10,593 bases of DNA from an uncultured Methylophaga sp. (GCA_946885755.1 CAMPHB010000024.1:1-10593); one strand, 5' to 3'; counted from the first letter of the stretch, positions 1 to 7,222 are shown. Notes: generated by a model from the letters alone, not told the origin. Numbers and translations are program-made.

Positions 1-8
1 GCTTAAAG

Positions 9-563
9 TTATAACACTTTCAATAATGACGGTAATTCAAGCACATGGGTCAAACCAGATAAGATAGTGCCGGCAAACCATGGTCGTTGTCCGGGCTGCC
101 GCCACTTACAATCAGCAGCTTCAATGGTCAGTACTTTTTTGACACTGGTGACCGCGAGTCCCCAACGTTTGTTATCAACCAGCAAAATGTAACGTGGTGG
201 CTGAGATTGATTAACTTCTGATTGTAAAACGGCTGATGGATCCACCACTTGAGTATGCAGGCCGGGCCGGCTTAATAAACCAAGATAATGCGCCGGTTTA
301 TCAGCAATTTTCGGCAGTGGTGCGACCGGCCATTTTTCAATGCCATCCAGTTGATCCAATGGCAATGCCAAAGACAGGCCATTTACTTCAAACAGCAGTG
401 CCTGAAACGGCGTAGCCGGCTGGGTTGGCACTGCTGGTATTGGCGCGGCAACAACAGTTTGTTCGGATACCGGCTCGGCAGTAAACGCTGATTCATTGAG
501 CATATCCTGCAAATATTGTTGCAGAGCATCTTGTTGATCCAGCAAGGGTTTTGACTCAGACAT
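9..563 (-). CDS. parP: CheW-like domain protein, ParP type (array positioning)
   Basis: The C-terminal part (about 54-184) is a divergent CheW-like domain: FQALLFEVNGLSLALPLDQL, RYILLVDNKRWGLAVTSVKKVL and the closing PWFAGTILSGLTHVLELPSLL. It is preceded by an acidic N-terminal helix (LLDQQDALQQYLQDMLNE) and a Pro/Val/Ala-rich linker (about 30-52). This is the layout of Vibrio ParP, whose CheW-like (AIF) domain ties CheA and receptors to the ParA-type ATPase ParC at the pole; PA1463 is the Pseudomonas positional equivalent. The gene overlaps the ATPase gene by 8 nt and has GGAG about 9 nt upstream of the ATG. The protein is too divergent and has too long an N-terminus to be the normal adaptor CheW, which is expected just outside the window. 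The family is clear; the ParP role is inferred from context. Confidence 0.85.
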   Translation of the reverse strand: MSESKPLLDQQDALQQYLQDMLNESAFTAEPVSEQTVVAAPIPAVPTQPATPFQALLFEVNGLSLALPLDQLDGIEKWPVAPLPKIADKPAHYLGLLSRPGLHTQVVDPSAVLQSEVNQSQPPRYILLVDNKRWGLAVTSVKKVLTIEAADCKWRQPGQRPWFAGTILSGLTHVLELPSLLKVL

Positions 564-1350
564 AGGCCTGCTCCGGCTGGTTTACCGTTTTTTGCAGGAA
601 TTTCAGCAAACTGGCATAAGCTTCACTGCCACGCGCTTCCGGGGCAAATACCGGCAACGGCATGCCGGCTTTACTGGCATCCCGAAAACGGGTGTCTTCA
701 GGAATACTTTGCGGCCAGACGGCATCCGGATACTGCATTTGCAGTTGCAGCAGACTCTGATTGGCGGCGCGGGTACGTTTGTCAAACATGGTCGGCACAA
801 TCAAATAAGGCATTTTTTGCTGGCGCGAGTGATTAATCATCGCCAGCGTGTGCAGCATTTTTTCAAGGCCTTTCAGCGCCAGAAATTCAGTTTGCACCGG
901 GATCAGTAGTTTATCGCAGGCGGCCAGAGCGTTGATCATCAACACACCGAGCATGGGCGGGCAATCAATCAGCACATAGGCAAAACGTTGTTGTAAATGC
1001 TGCAGGGTCTGTTTGATCACTAGGCCTTTGCCACTTTGTACACCAAGCTGCCGATCCAGGGTGGCCATCGCTGTCGCCGCCGGCAGCAGAAACAAATTGG
1101 CCAGCCGGGTTTTTTTCAGAGATTGCAAAATCGCCGTGTTGGGATTGCTGTCAAGCTTCTGAAACAGTGTGTAAATACTGGTGTCCAGCGTATCCGGGTC
1201 ATAACCAAGATAGGTCGTCAGCGATCCATGCGGATCCATATCCAAAACCAGTGTGTTGTGGCCTTGCGCTGCCAGCAAACTGGCCAGACTGATAACGGTG
1301 GTGGTTTTGCCGACACCCCCTTTTTGATTGGCAACCGCCCAGACAATCAT
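556..1350 (-). CDS. parC: ParA-family ATPase for polar placement of the chemosensory array (ParC type)
   Basis: This is a ParA/MinD-like ATPase. In Vibrio the equivalent ParC recruits chemotaxis arrays to the cell pole and helps share them between daughter cells; PA1462 has the same place in Pseudomonas. It is not topoisomerase IV ParC. The 264 residues show the deviant Walker A KGGVGKTTT (10-18, signature Lys10), Walker A' LVLDMDPHGSLT with Asp37 and Asp39, and Walker B VLIDCPP (126-132). FLALKGLEKML and PQSIPEDTRFRDASKAG are typical ParA/Soj segments. There is no N-terminal DNA-binding helix-turn-helix, so it is the short ParA type. No ParB gene or parS-like site is seen nearby, which argues against plasmid or chromosome partition. 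Start ATG overlaps the motD stop by 4 nt, and the end overlaps the next gene by 8 nt. Confidence 0.9.
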   Translation of the reverse strand: MIVWAVANQKGGVGKTTTVISLASLLAAQGHNTLVLDMDPHGSLTTYLGYDPDTLDTSIYTLFQKLDSNPNTAILQSLKKTRLANLFLLPAATAMATLDRQLGVQSGKGLVIKQTLQHLQQRFAYVLIDCPPMLGVLMINALAACDKLLIPVQTEFLALKGLEKMLHTLAMINHSRQQKMPYLIVPTMFDKRTRAANQSLLQLQMQYPDAVWPQSIPEDTRFRDASKAGMPLPVFAPEARGSEAYASLLKFLQKTVNQPEQAYV

Positions 1351-2309
1351 GGGCTCTCTGCAGTGGGTTCGGCAGGGCTGCTGGCCGTATTTTCATCACC
1401 GGTCGTGCTATCTGGCAGCGTTATCAGTGGTGTATTCGCAGTAGCGGCATTATCATCAGTATTGTCAATCAGTGGCAGTAATAACGTATCCGCTGCCTCG
1501 GCACTTTCGTCAAACACATCCAAAGTGCGGCGACTGTCTTTACTGCCCAGAATGACCAATACCACACGGCGGTTTTTCTGACGGCCGGCTTCAGTATCAT
1601 TATCGGCGATCGGTTTGAACTCACCGTAACCAATCGCTGACATCCGCTCTGGCGCAACACCGAAACGCCCTAGTAAATTGACCACACTGGCGGCGCGTGC
1701 CGCTGACAATTCCCAGTTAGACGGAAAACGCGGCGTGCTGATGGGAATATCATCAGTAAACCCCTCAACCTGTACCGGATTGGCAACCGGTGCCAGCACA
1801 TCAGCAATTTGTCCAATCACGGGTACGGCATCACCAGCCAAACGTGCTTCACCGCTGCCAAACAGAAAATTGGATTTAATTTCCACTTCCAGCCAGTCAT
1901 CGGTTTGTTTGATGATGACATCTTCATTTTCAATCAGCTGGGCCAGCGCACTGCTTAATTGCTCATTCAGCTGTTCAATACTCTGAACACTTTCCTGACC
2001 GGGCTCAGGGCGCTGCGGGACTTCTGGTAATTCAATATCAAAAGTCTGCGTTTCCGGTATGCCGGGCGAAGCGACCCGCGGACCCTCACCGCGACTCAGT
2101 TCACCGACCTGAATCGGCTCAGCACTGCGGTTCGGGCTGGTAAACACACTTTCCAGCGTTTCTGATAAGACCCGGTACTTGCCTTCATTGACCGAAGAAA
2201 TCGCGTACATAACGACAAAGAACGCAAACAGCAGAGTGATGAAATCAGCATAAGATACCAGCCAGCGTTCATGGTTTTCATGTTCTTCGTGACGTTTACG
2301 GCGTGCCAT
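1347..2309 (-). CDS. motD: Flagellar motor stator protein MotD (MotB family)
   Basis: MotD is the peptidoglycan-anchored stator partner of MotC. Of the 320 residues, a short basic, His/Glu-rich cytoplasmic tail precedes one membrane helix at about 18-38. The ion-binding Asp22 is in SYADFITLLFAFF, matching E. coli MotB Asp32. A plug and linker region follows (about 42-125, Pro/Glu-rich), then an OmpA-like peptidoglycan-binding domain at about 140-255 with VEGFTDD, NWELSAARA and NRRV. After the domain comes a tail of about 60 residues (262-320) rich in Asp, Thr, Pro and Ala, with no recognised domain. The ATG lies 2 nt after the motC stop with only a weak ribosome binding site. The stop overlaps the parC start as ATGA. 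Residues around Asp22 look proton-type rather than PomB-type. Confidence 0.94.
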   Translation of the reverse strand: MARRKRHEEHENHERWLVSYADFITLLFAFFVVMYAISSVNEGKYRVLSETLESVFTSPNRSAEPIQVGELSRGEGPRVASPGIPETQTFDIELPEVPQRPEPGQESVQSIEQLNEQLSSALAQLIENEDVIIKQTDDWLEVEIKSNFLFGSGEARLAGDAVPVIGQIADVLAPVANPVQVEGFTDDIPISTPRFPSNWELSAARAASVVNLLGRFGVAPERMSAIGYGEFKPIADNDTEAGRQKNRRVVLVILGSKDSRRTLDVFDESAEAADTLLLPLIDNTDDNAATANTPLITLPDSTTGDENTASSPAEPTAESP

Positions 2310-2311
2310 AA

Positions 2312-3052
2312 TTAGCCCAGATAGGCCTGCAAGCGGCTCTCAATATTGCGGGGATTATCGCCATCAGCAACGCTGATAAGCCCGTCAATCAACATCATTT
2401 GTAATTGTGAACGTCGCTGTACCAGTGTTTTTAATTTGTTACCGATCGGTAAAAACAATAGATTGGCAAAACCGACGCCATAAATAGTGGCGACAAAAGC
2501 CACAGCAATACCAGAGCCCAGTGATGATGGATCAGCCAGATTGCCCATGACATGAATCAAGCCTAATACCGCCCCCAAAATACCGATGGTGGGTGCGTAG
2601 CCACCCATTGCTTCATAGACTTTAGCGGCCGCCAGATCGCGGGTTTCCAGTAGATCCAGATCGGTTTCCAGAATTTCCCGAATGACTTCAGGTTCAGCGC
2701 CATCGGCAATCAGTTGCAGGCCTTTCTGAGTAAATAAATCGGTTTCTTCCAAAGCCAGACTTTCTAATTTCAGCAAGCCTTCACGTCGGGCCACCTGATT
2801 CCATTCGAGAATTTTTGCCAGCAGCGCATCAGCAGACTGGGTGGGTGGTTTGAAAACCCAGCCGGTAATTTTCAGAGCACGCATAAAAGTGTTCATCGGT
2901 GTTTGCAGCATCACTGCACCCACGGTACCACCGAGCACGATCAGCAATGCCACGGCATTGAGAATGGTTTCGAGGTGTCCGCCCTCTAAGTGCTGACCAA
3001 CGACGATGGCGCCGAAGCCCAACAAAATGCCAAGAATGCTGAGAATATCCAT
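2312..3052 (-). CDS. motC: Flagellar motor stator protein MotC (MotA/PomA family)
   Basis: This is the ion-channel subunit of a flagellar stator; with MotD it turns ion flow into torque. Of the 246 residues, four hydrophobic segments lie at about 4-20, 31-49, 152-171 and 182-203. A cytoplasmic loop between the second and third contains the torque-related RREGLLKLE (89-97). The conserved prolines are Pro154 (GYAPTIGILGAVLGL) and Pro202 (FLPIGNKLK). Where Na+-type PomA proteins have Thr in the third membrane segment, this protein has Ala161, as in proton-driven MotA, so proton coupling is inferred. It starts 5 nt after cheB without a clear ribosome binding site and ends 2 nt before motD. The name MotC follows the same position in Pseudomonas, where it is the second stator set. 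Confidence 0.94.
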   Translation of the reverse strand: MDILSILGILLGFGAIVVGQHLEGGHLETILNAVALLIVLGGTVGAVMLQTPMNTFMRALKITGWVFKPPTQSADALLAKILEWNQVARREGLLKLESLALEETDLFTQKGLQLIADGAEPEVIREILETDLDLLETRDLAAAKVYEAMGGYAPTIGILGAVLGLIHVMGNLADPSSLGSGIAVAFVATIYGVGFANLLFLPIGNKLKTLVQRRSQLQMMLIDGLISVADGDNPRNIESRLQAYLG

Positions 3053-3057
3053 TTTGA

Positions 3058-4074
3058 TTACAGCGCCGTCAGTTGTGGACCGATTTCAGAAAGCCCGAGG
3101 ATTTTATCAGCAATGCCAGCCCTGGCAATCGCCATCGGCATGCCATAAATAGTACTGCTTTGCTGATCCTGAGCCCAGATAGTACCACCGAGAGCGTGCA
3201 TTTTTTTACTGCCTTCACAACCATCGGCACCCATGCCGGTGAGAATAATGGTTAACGTGGTCGCAGGACAAATTTTACTGACCGAGGCCAATGTCACATC
3301 AATACTGGGCCGGTAGGTTTCGGCTTCGCTGCCACGCTCAATTTGCAGGTATAAACGGCTGCTGCGGCCTTTCAGCAACAATTGATTACCGCCCGGTGCC
3401 AGATAGGCGGTGCCAGCCTGCAGCGTATCATTGTTTTCGGCCTGTTTGACGCGGATCCGGCACTGGCTGTTCAGCCGTTCGGCAAAAGACGGCGTAAAAG
3501 TCGCCGGCATATGTTGCAGCAATATAATCGGATACGCAAAACTGGCCGGTAATTGTGTTAATACTTTTTGTAAAGCTACCGGTCCGCCGGTAGAGGTGCC
3601 GATAACGACGAGATTAAGTGTTTTGCCGGTAATCGGTTGCGTGACTGGTGGAGACGTCGCCGGAATACTGGCAACATGCTGCGGCTTGGCATGGGTGGCC
3701 AGAAAATAAATCCGTTCACAGAGTTTTTGCCGGGCATCGGTTAAGTCTTCAAAACGTTTTGGCAAAAAGTCCATGGCGCCGGCTTCCAGCGCATCCAGCG
3801 TCGCTTTGGCGCCTTCGGTGGTCCAGGTTGATAACATTAAAACCGGTGTCGGCCGGCGGCGCATGATCTGCCTTACTGCAGCAATGCCGTCCATGACCGG
3901 CATTTCCAGATCCATGGTGATGACGTCTGGGCGGTGCAGGCTGACCTGTTCGACGGCTTCCTGACCATTGGCCGCTGTGGCGACCACTTCGAGCCGCGGA
4001 TCGGCATTGATGATTTCCGTCAGCCGGCGACGAAAAAATGCAGAATCATCAGCAATAAGAACTTTGACTGTCAC
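3058..4074 (-). CDS. cheB: Chemotaxis methylesterase/glutamine deamidase CheB
   Basis: CheB removes methyl groups from chemoreceptors for adaptation and deamidates receptor glutamines; phosphorylation by CheA activates it. The 338 residues form a receiver domain (1 to about 120) with Asp9/Asp10, phospho-acceptor Asp55 in TMDLEMP, Ser82 and Lys106. A Pro/Thr-rich linker (about 130-150) follows, then the C-terminal esterase. The catalytic triad is Ser161 (IGTSTGGP), His188 (LLQHMP) and Asp284 (TGMGADG). Start is GTG at 4074, 8 nt after the cheA stop, with AAGGGA overlapping that stop. Nothing needed for catalysis is missing. The partner methyltransferase CheR is not in the window, which agrees with organisms of this type that encode it elsewhere. 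Confidence 0.97.
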   Translation of the reverse strand: MTVKVLIADDSAFFRRRLTEIINADPRLEVVATAANGQEAVEQVSLHRPDVITMDLEMPVMDGIAAVRQIMRRRPTPVLMLSTWTTEGAKATLDALEAGAMDFLPKRFEDLTDARQKLCERIYFLATHAKPQHVASIPATSPPVTQPITGKTLNLVVIGTSTGGPVALQKVLTQLPASFAYPIILLQHMPATFTPSFAERLNSQCRIRVKQAENNDTLQAGTAYLAPGGNQLLLKGRSSRLYLQIERGSEAETYRPSIDVTLASVSKICPATTLTIILTGMGADGCEGSKKMHALGGTIWAQDQQSSTIYGMPMAIARAGIADKILGLSEIGPQLTAL

Positions 4075-4078
4075 GCTA

Positions 4079-4084
4079 TCCCTT
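4079..4084 (-). promoter_or_regulatory. Ribosome binding site AAGGGA for cheB, overlapping the cheA stop
   Basis: On the minus strand the end of cheA reads TAAGGGATAGCGTG. The last two bases of the TAA stop are part of AAGGGA, 4 nt before the GTG start of cheB. This supports the GTG start and termination-reinitiation coupling. Confidence 0.6.
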
Positions 4085-6053
4085 AATAACCGCGATGTGC
4101 ATAAGCCGCCATCAATTCAGGAAAATCGAGGATCAGGGCAATACGGCCATCACCAGTAATGGTTGCCCCGGCCAGTCCCTTGGTGCCGTGCAGCAGCGCG
4201 CCAAGCGGTTTAATGACAACTTCTTCCTGACCGATTAACTGGTCGACTACAAAACCGACTTTACGGGTACCGACGTTGACGATAACCACATGCTCGGTCG
4301 CCGGTTTTTTGCTGTCATCAAAATGTTTGGTTAACCATTTACGTAAATAGAACAGCGGCAGCGCTTTATTGCGCACCATCACCGTTTGCTGGCCGTCAAC
4401 GGTATTGGTTTTTCGCAGATCCAGATTAAAAATTTCGTTAACGCTGACCAGCGGGAACGCAAAAATCTGATCACCGAGCATGACCATCAGTGTTGGCATA
4501 ATTGCCAGCGTCAGCGGCACTTTAATCGATAGGGTGGTGCCTTTGCCGAGTTCAGACTGAATATCAATGACACCGTTCAGCTTGGCAATACTGGTTTTCA
4601 CCACGTCCATACCCACGCCACGACCGGAAATATCGGAGATTTCCTGCTTCATCGAAAAACCGGGTGCAAAAATCAGCGCGAAACATTCTGATTCAGTGAG
4701 TCTGGAGGCCGCTTCTTCGTCCATCATGCCTTTTTCGACGGCCTTGCGGCGCAGCACTTCCGGATTCATACCGGCACCATCATCAGCGATAGTCAGCAGA
4801 ATATGATCACCTTCCTGCGCCGCAGCCAGGACAATATTGCCGGTACGCGATTTGCCGGCGGCTTCACGGACATCAGGCATTTCAACGCCGTGATCGACGG
4901 CATTACGCACTAAATGCACCAGCGGATCAGCCAGGGCTTCCACCAGGTTTTTATCAAGATCGGTATCTTCGCCGCGCAGTTCCAGATTGATATCTTTTTT
5001 AAGACTGCGCGCCAAATCGCGCACCACACGGGGGAAACGGCCGAATACTTTTTTAATCGGCTGCATCCGGGTTTTCATCACCGCTGCCTGCAGATCGCCG
5101 GTAACCACCGCAAGGTTATTGACCGCTTTGGCCATTTCCTCGTTTTCAAATGCCGCTTCCAGTGTGTTGATACGGTTACGCACCAGCACCAACTCACCGA
5201 CCATATTCATGATTTCATCAAGCCGGGCAGTATCGACACGCACACTGGTTTCGACGGCAGGGGCTGCGGCTTTGGCCGGCGATGCAGCTTTGTCGTTAGT
5301 GGGTTCAACTGTTTTATCGGCAGCAGGCTGCACAGCTGGCGCAGGTTTGGCCGATGTTTTTGGGGGGGCAACTGGCGTGGCTGCGGGTGCAGTGGCCGGG
5401 GCTTTTTTCTTACCCTGCAATTCATCCAGCAGTGCCTCGAACTCTGCTTCGGTCATATCATCATCGGCGGCTGTCGTTGATGCGGTCGGCGCGGCGGGTG
5501 GCGGTTCGCTGGTTTTTGCCCCGGGCGCCGCATTACCATGCAACTGGTCGAGTAGGGCTTCAAATTCGTCATCAGTAATATCATCACCGGCCGGTTCGGC
5601 AGCGGCAACGGGGTCTGGTTCCGGCTCAGGTTCTGGTTCAGGCATAGTGGCAGCTGGCGTTGCATCAGCATCCAGATAGGCGGCTAATTGACTGAGAATG
5701 GCCGGATCGGCGGGGTTTGGATATTCACCGCTTTTTAGCTCGGCAAACATGGCGTTAAGGCTATCGAGCACTTTCAAGAAAGTGTCCATCATATCGGCAT
5801 CGACTAGCCGTTCACCCTGACGCAGCAGGTTAAAGACGTCTTCGCCTTTATGACACAAGGCCACCATGGCATCCAGACTTAAAAAGCCGGCACCGCCTTT
5901 AATAGTATGAAAACCACGGAAAATGGCGTTGAGCAGATCGCTGTCCTGCGGCTGTGATTCCAGCGCAACTAACTGTTCGTTGAGGCCGTCGAGAATTTCC
6001 TCGGCTTCAACCATAAAGTCCTGGAGAATTTCGTCATCAGTATCCAGCGCCAT
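4083..6053 (-). CDS. cheA: Chemotaxis histidine kinase CheA
   Basis: CheA is the sensor kinase of the chemoreceptor array; it phosphorylates CheY and CheB. The order in the 656 residues is: P1 Hpt domain at about 1-128 with phospho-His49 in FRGFHTIKGGAGF; a low-complexity Pro/Ala linker at about 129-268; P3 dimerisation at about 270-335; P4 ATPase with N box HLVRNAVDHG (380-389), DDGAGM (424-429) and GRGVGMDVV (477-485); and a CheW-like P5 domain at about 515-656. No recognisable P2 (CheY-binding) fold is seen in the linker. It carries instead two copies of an acidic motif, residues 157-173 and 198-214. The CheA of related organisms with ParC/ParP has a region between P1 and P3 that binds ParP, and these motifs could belong to it. 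AAGGAA precedes the ATG across the cheZ stop. The catalytic residues look intact. Confidence 0.98.
   Translation of the reverse strand: MALDTDDEILQDFMVEAEEILDGLNEQLVALESQPQDSDLLNAIFRGFHTIKGGAGFLSLDAMVALCHKGEDVFNLLRQGERLVDADMMDTFLKVLDSLNAMFAELKSGEYPNPADPAILSQLAAYLDADATPAATMPEPEPEPEPDPVAAAEPAGDDITDDEFEALLDQLHGNAAPGAKTSEPPPAAPTASTTAADDDMTEAEFEALLDELQGKKKAPATAPAATPVAPPKTSAKPAPAVQPAADKTVEPTNDKAASPAKAAAPAVETSVRVDTARLDEIMNMVGELVLVRNRINTLEAAFENEEMAKAVNNLAVVTGDLQAAVMKTRMQPIKKVFGRFPRVVRDLARSLKKDINLELRGEDTDLDKNLVEALADPLVHLVRNAVDHGVEMPDVREAAGKSRTGNIVLAAAQEGDHILLTIADDGAGMNPEVLRRKAVEKGMMDEEAASRLTESECFALIFAPGFSMKQEISDISGRGVGMDVVKTSIAKLNGVIDIQSELGKGTTLSIKVPLTLAIMPTLMVMLGDQIFAFPLVSVNEIFNLDLRKTNTVDGQQTVMVRNKALPLFYLRKWLTKHFDDSKKPATEHVVIVNVGTRKVGFVVDQLIGQEEVVIKPLGALLHGTKGLAGATITGDGRIALILDFPELMAAYAHRGY
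5412..5462 (-). repeat. Second copy of the acidic FEALLD motif in CheA
   Basis: CheA residues 198-214, DDDMTEAEFEALLDELQG without its first D. It shares DD-x-x-T-x-x-EFEALLD-x-L-x-G with the first copy, while the residues between the copies are unrelated linker, so conservation is confined to the motif. Confidence 0.85.
5535..5585 (-). repeat. First copy of the acidic FEALLD motif in CheA
   Basis: CheA residues 157-173, DDITDDEFEALLDQLHG. The second copy lies 41 residues further on. It reads as a short acidic amphipathic helix set between Pro/Ala-rich segments. Confidence 0.85.
5610..5642 (-). repeat. Short Pro-Glu repeat tract in CheA linker
   Basis: CheA residues 138-148 read PEPEPEPEPDP, encoded by imperfect repeats of a 6-nt unit (CCNGAR-like). 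It is probably a stiff spacer between the Hpt domain and the first acidic motif. Confidence 0.7.
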
Positions 6054-6065
6054 GTTCGCTTTCCT

Positions 6066-6797
6066 TTAGAAGCCGAGACTCGATAACAAGTCATCAACAT
6101 CATCCTGGTTGTTCACCACATTCGCCTTTTTATCGGCATTAATTTGTGGTCCTTCAGCTTTCAGCGGATCCACCTCAGTCGATTTGGTCGTTGTGGCTGA
6201 TGTGCCGGCCAGTTTCACCAGTCGCACCAGATTATCCTCAACTTCTTCCACCAAACCGATGACCTGGCGTAATACCTGGCCGGTTAAATCCTGAAAACCC
6301 TGAGCCAGCGTCACTTCCGACAGATTATGATGGATCTGTTGGGCGTGTGTGCTGACCGATGGCAGGTAGGCTTCGATTTCACGGCTTAATTCACGAAATT
6401 CCACGGCGGACATTTCCCGATTGCGAAAGCGTTGCCAGCTTGCATCGAGTTTAGCGGCCGTTTTTTGTAATTCATTAGCGAGAGGCAGGGTTTCGTCGAT
6501 AAATCCCAGCGTTTTATGGGCGGCGGCTTCGGTGGTTTCAATGACATAATTAAGCCGGTCACGGGTATCGGGCATTTCTTTGTGAGTTAAATCCACCAGC
6601 CGGCTATCGACTTTGAAGTTATTGAGTGCGTCATGTAAGTCGCGGGTCAGTTTGCCGACTTCCTGAAACAGGGCGGTTTCGCGGCTTTCGCTTAAACTGG
6701 CAAGATGCTGTTTGGCGGCGACTTCGTCATCTTGTTCAAGGGCGGCCAACAAGGCGCGCGCGGCTTCAATTTGGGCCGCTTTTGTATCTGCTTGCAT
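6066..6797 (-). CDS. cheZ: Protein phosphatase CheZ
   Basis: CheZ removes the phosphate from CheY-P and so ends the signal. It forms a long four-helix bundle as a dimer. The 243-residue protein has the active-site motif FQDLTGQ, with Asp170 and Gln174 corresponding to the E. coli catalytic Asp143 and Gln147. It ends QDDVDDLLSSLGF, the C-terminal helix known to bind CheY. Between them lies a linker at about 198-230 rich in Thr, Lys and Asn. The ATG is preceded by AAGGTG at a 5-nt spacing. It is placed between cheY and cheA, 12 nt before cheA. CheZ is characteristic of beta- and gammaproteobacteria, which supports the assignment of the window. Confidence 0.97.
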   Translation of the reverse strand: MQADTKAAQIEAARALLAALEQDDEVAAKQHLASLSESRETALFQEVGKLTRDLHDALNNFKVDSRLVDLTHKEMPDTRDRLNYVIETTEAAAHKTLGFIDETLPLANELQKTAAKLDASWQRFRNREMSAVEFRELSREIEAYLPSVSTHAQQIHHNLSEVTLAQGFQDLTGQVLRQVIGLVEEVEDNLVRLVKLAGTSATTTKSTEVDPLKAEGPQINADKKANVVNNQDDVDDLLSSLGF

Positions 6798-6816
6798 AAA
6801 TCACCTTGTGGCGGTT

Positions 6817-7206
6817 TTACTGGGCGTTGATTCGTTCGAAGATTTTCTCGATTTTGTCTTTTAAAGTCGCGGCAGTAAACGGTTTGACAATATAGCCGTT
6901 AACACCGGCCTGGGCAGCTTCAATGATCTGTTCGCGTTTGGTTTCGGCGGTGACCATCAATACCGGCAGGCTTGCTAAGTTTTCATCGGCGCGCACGGTT
7001 TTCAGCAGATCAATACCCTGCATGCCGGGCATATTCCAGTCGGTGATCAAAAAATCGATACCACCGGCCTGTAAAATCGGCAGGGCAGTCAGACCGTCAT
7101 CGGCTTCCTGGGTATTGTGAAAGCCCAGATCCCGCAGCAGGTTTTTGATAATCCGGCGCATTGTGGAAAAGTCATCCACAATGAGGATCTTCATATTTTT
7201 GTCCAA
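6817..7206 (-). CDS. cheY: Chemotaxis response regulator CheY
   Basis: CheY carries the chemotaxis signal: once phosphorylated by CheA it binds the flagellar switch protein FliM and changes rotation. It is a single receiver domain with the acidic pair in [13 protein letters not shown], the phospho-acceptor Asp in [10 protein letters not shown], the Thr of MVTAETK and the Lys of YIVKPF. I choose a TTG start at 7206, giving 129 residues beginning [12 protein letters not shown], because a GGGAGGAT site is ideally spaced for it. From memory, homologues in Vibrio and Shewanella also carry a [14 protein letters not shown] start. The alternative ATG at 7194 gives 125 residues beginning MKILIVDD. The phospho-acceptor is Asp56 with the TTG start and Asp52 with the ATG. 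The gene follows fliA by 16 nt and precedes cheZ by 19 nt. The identification is certain; only the first four residues are open. Confidence 0.97.
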   Translation of the reverse strand: MDKNMKILIVDDFSTMRRIIKNLLRDLGFHNTQEADDGLTALPILQAGGIDFLITDWNMPGMQGIDLLKTVRADENLASLPVLMVTAETKREQIIEAAQAGVNGYIVKPFTAATLKDKIEKIFERINAQ

Positions 7207-7210
7207 AGTT

Positions 7211-7218
7211 ATCCTCCC
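7211..7218 (-). promoter_or_regulatory. Strong ribosome binding site GGGAGGAT for cheY
   Basis: GGGAGGAT on the minus strand sits just after the fliA stop. It leaves 6 nt between GGAGG and an in-frame TTG (7206-7204), but 18 nt to the ATG at 7194. The spacing fits the TTG as the start of cheY. Confidence 0.65.
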
Positions 7219-7222
7219 AAAA

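Noticed and set aside
556..1350. Plasmid or chromosome partition locus (parA)
   Set aside because: There is no parB partner and no centromere-like repeat; the neighbour is CheW-like and the place is that of the chemotaxis positioning pair.
1036..1581. Open frame of about 181 codons on the plus strand across the parC-motD junction
   Set aside because: It spans two well-supported genes on the other strand and its translation resembles no family.
5314..5321. GCCGATAA on the minus strand, like a FliA -10 element; similar matches at 1600-1607 and 6130-6137
   Set aside because: None has a TAAAGTTT-like -35 element at the right distance, and each lies inside codons of a conserved gene, so they are chance matches.
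4987..5679. Long open frame on the plus strand (about 230 codons, Ala/Ser-rich) opposite cheA
   Set aside because: It mirrors the Pro/Ala-rich low-complexity linker and adjoining codons of cheA; it has no recognisable domain and cheA is clearly the coding strand.
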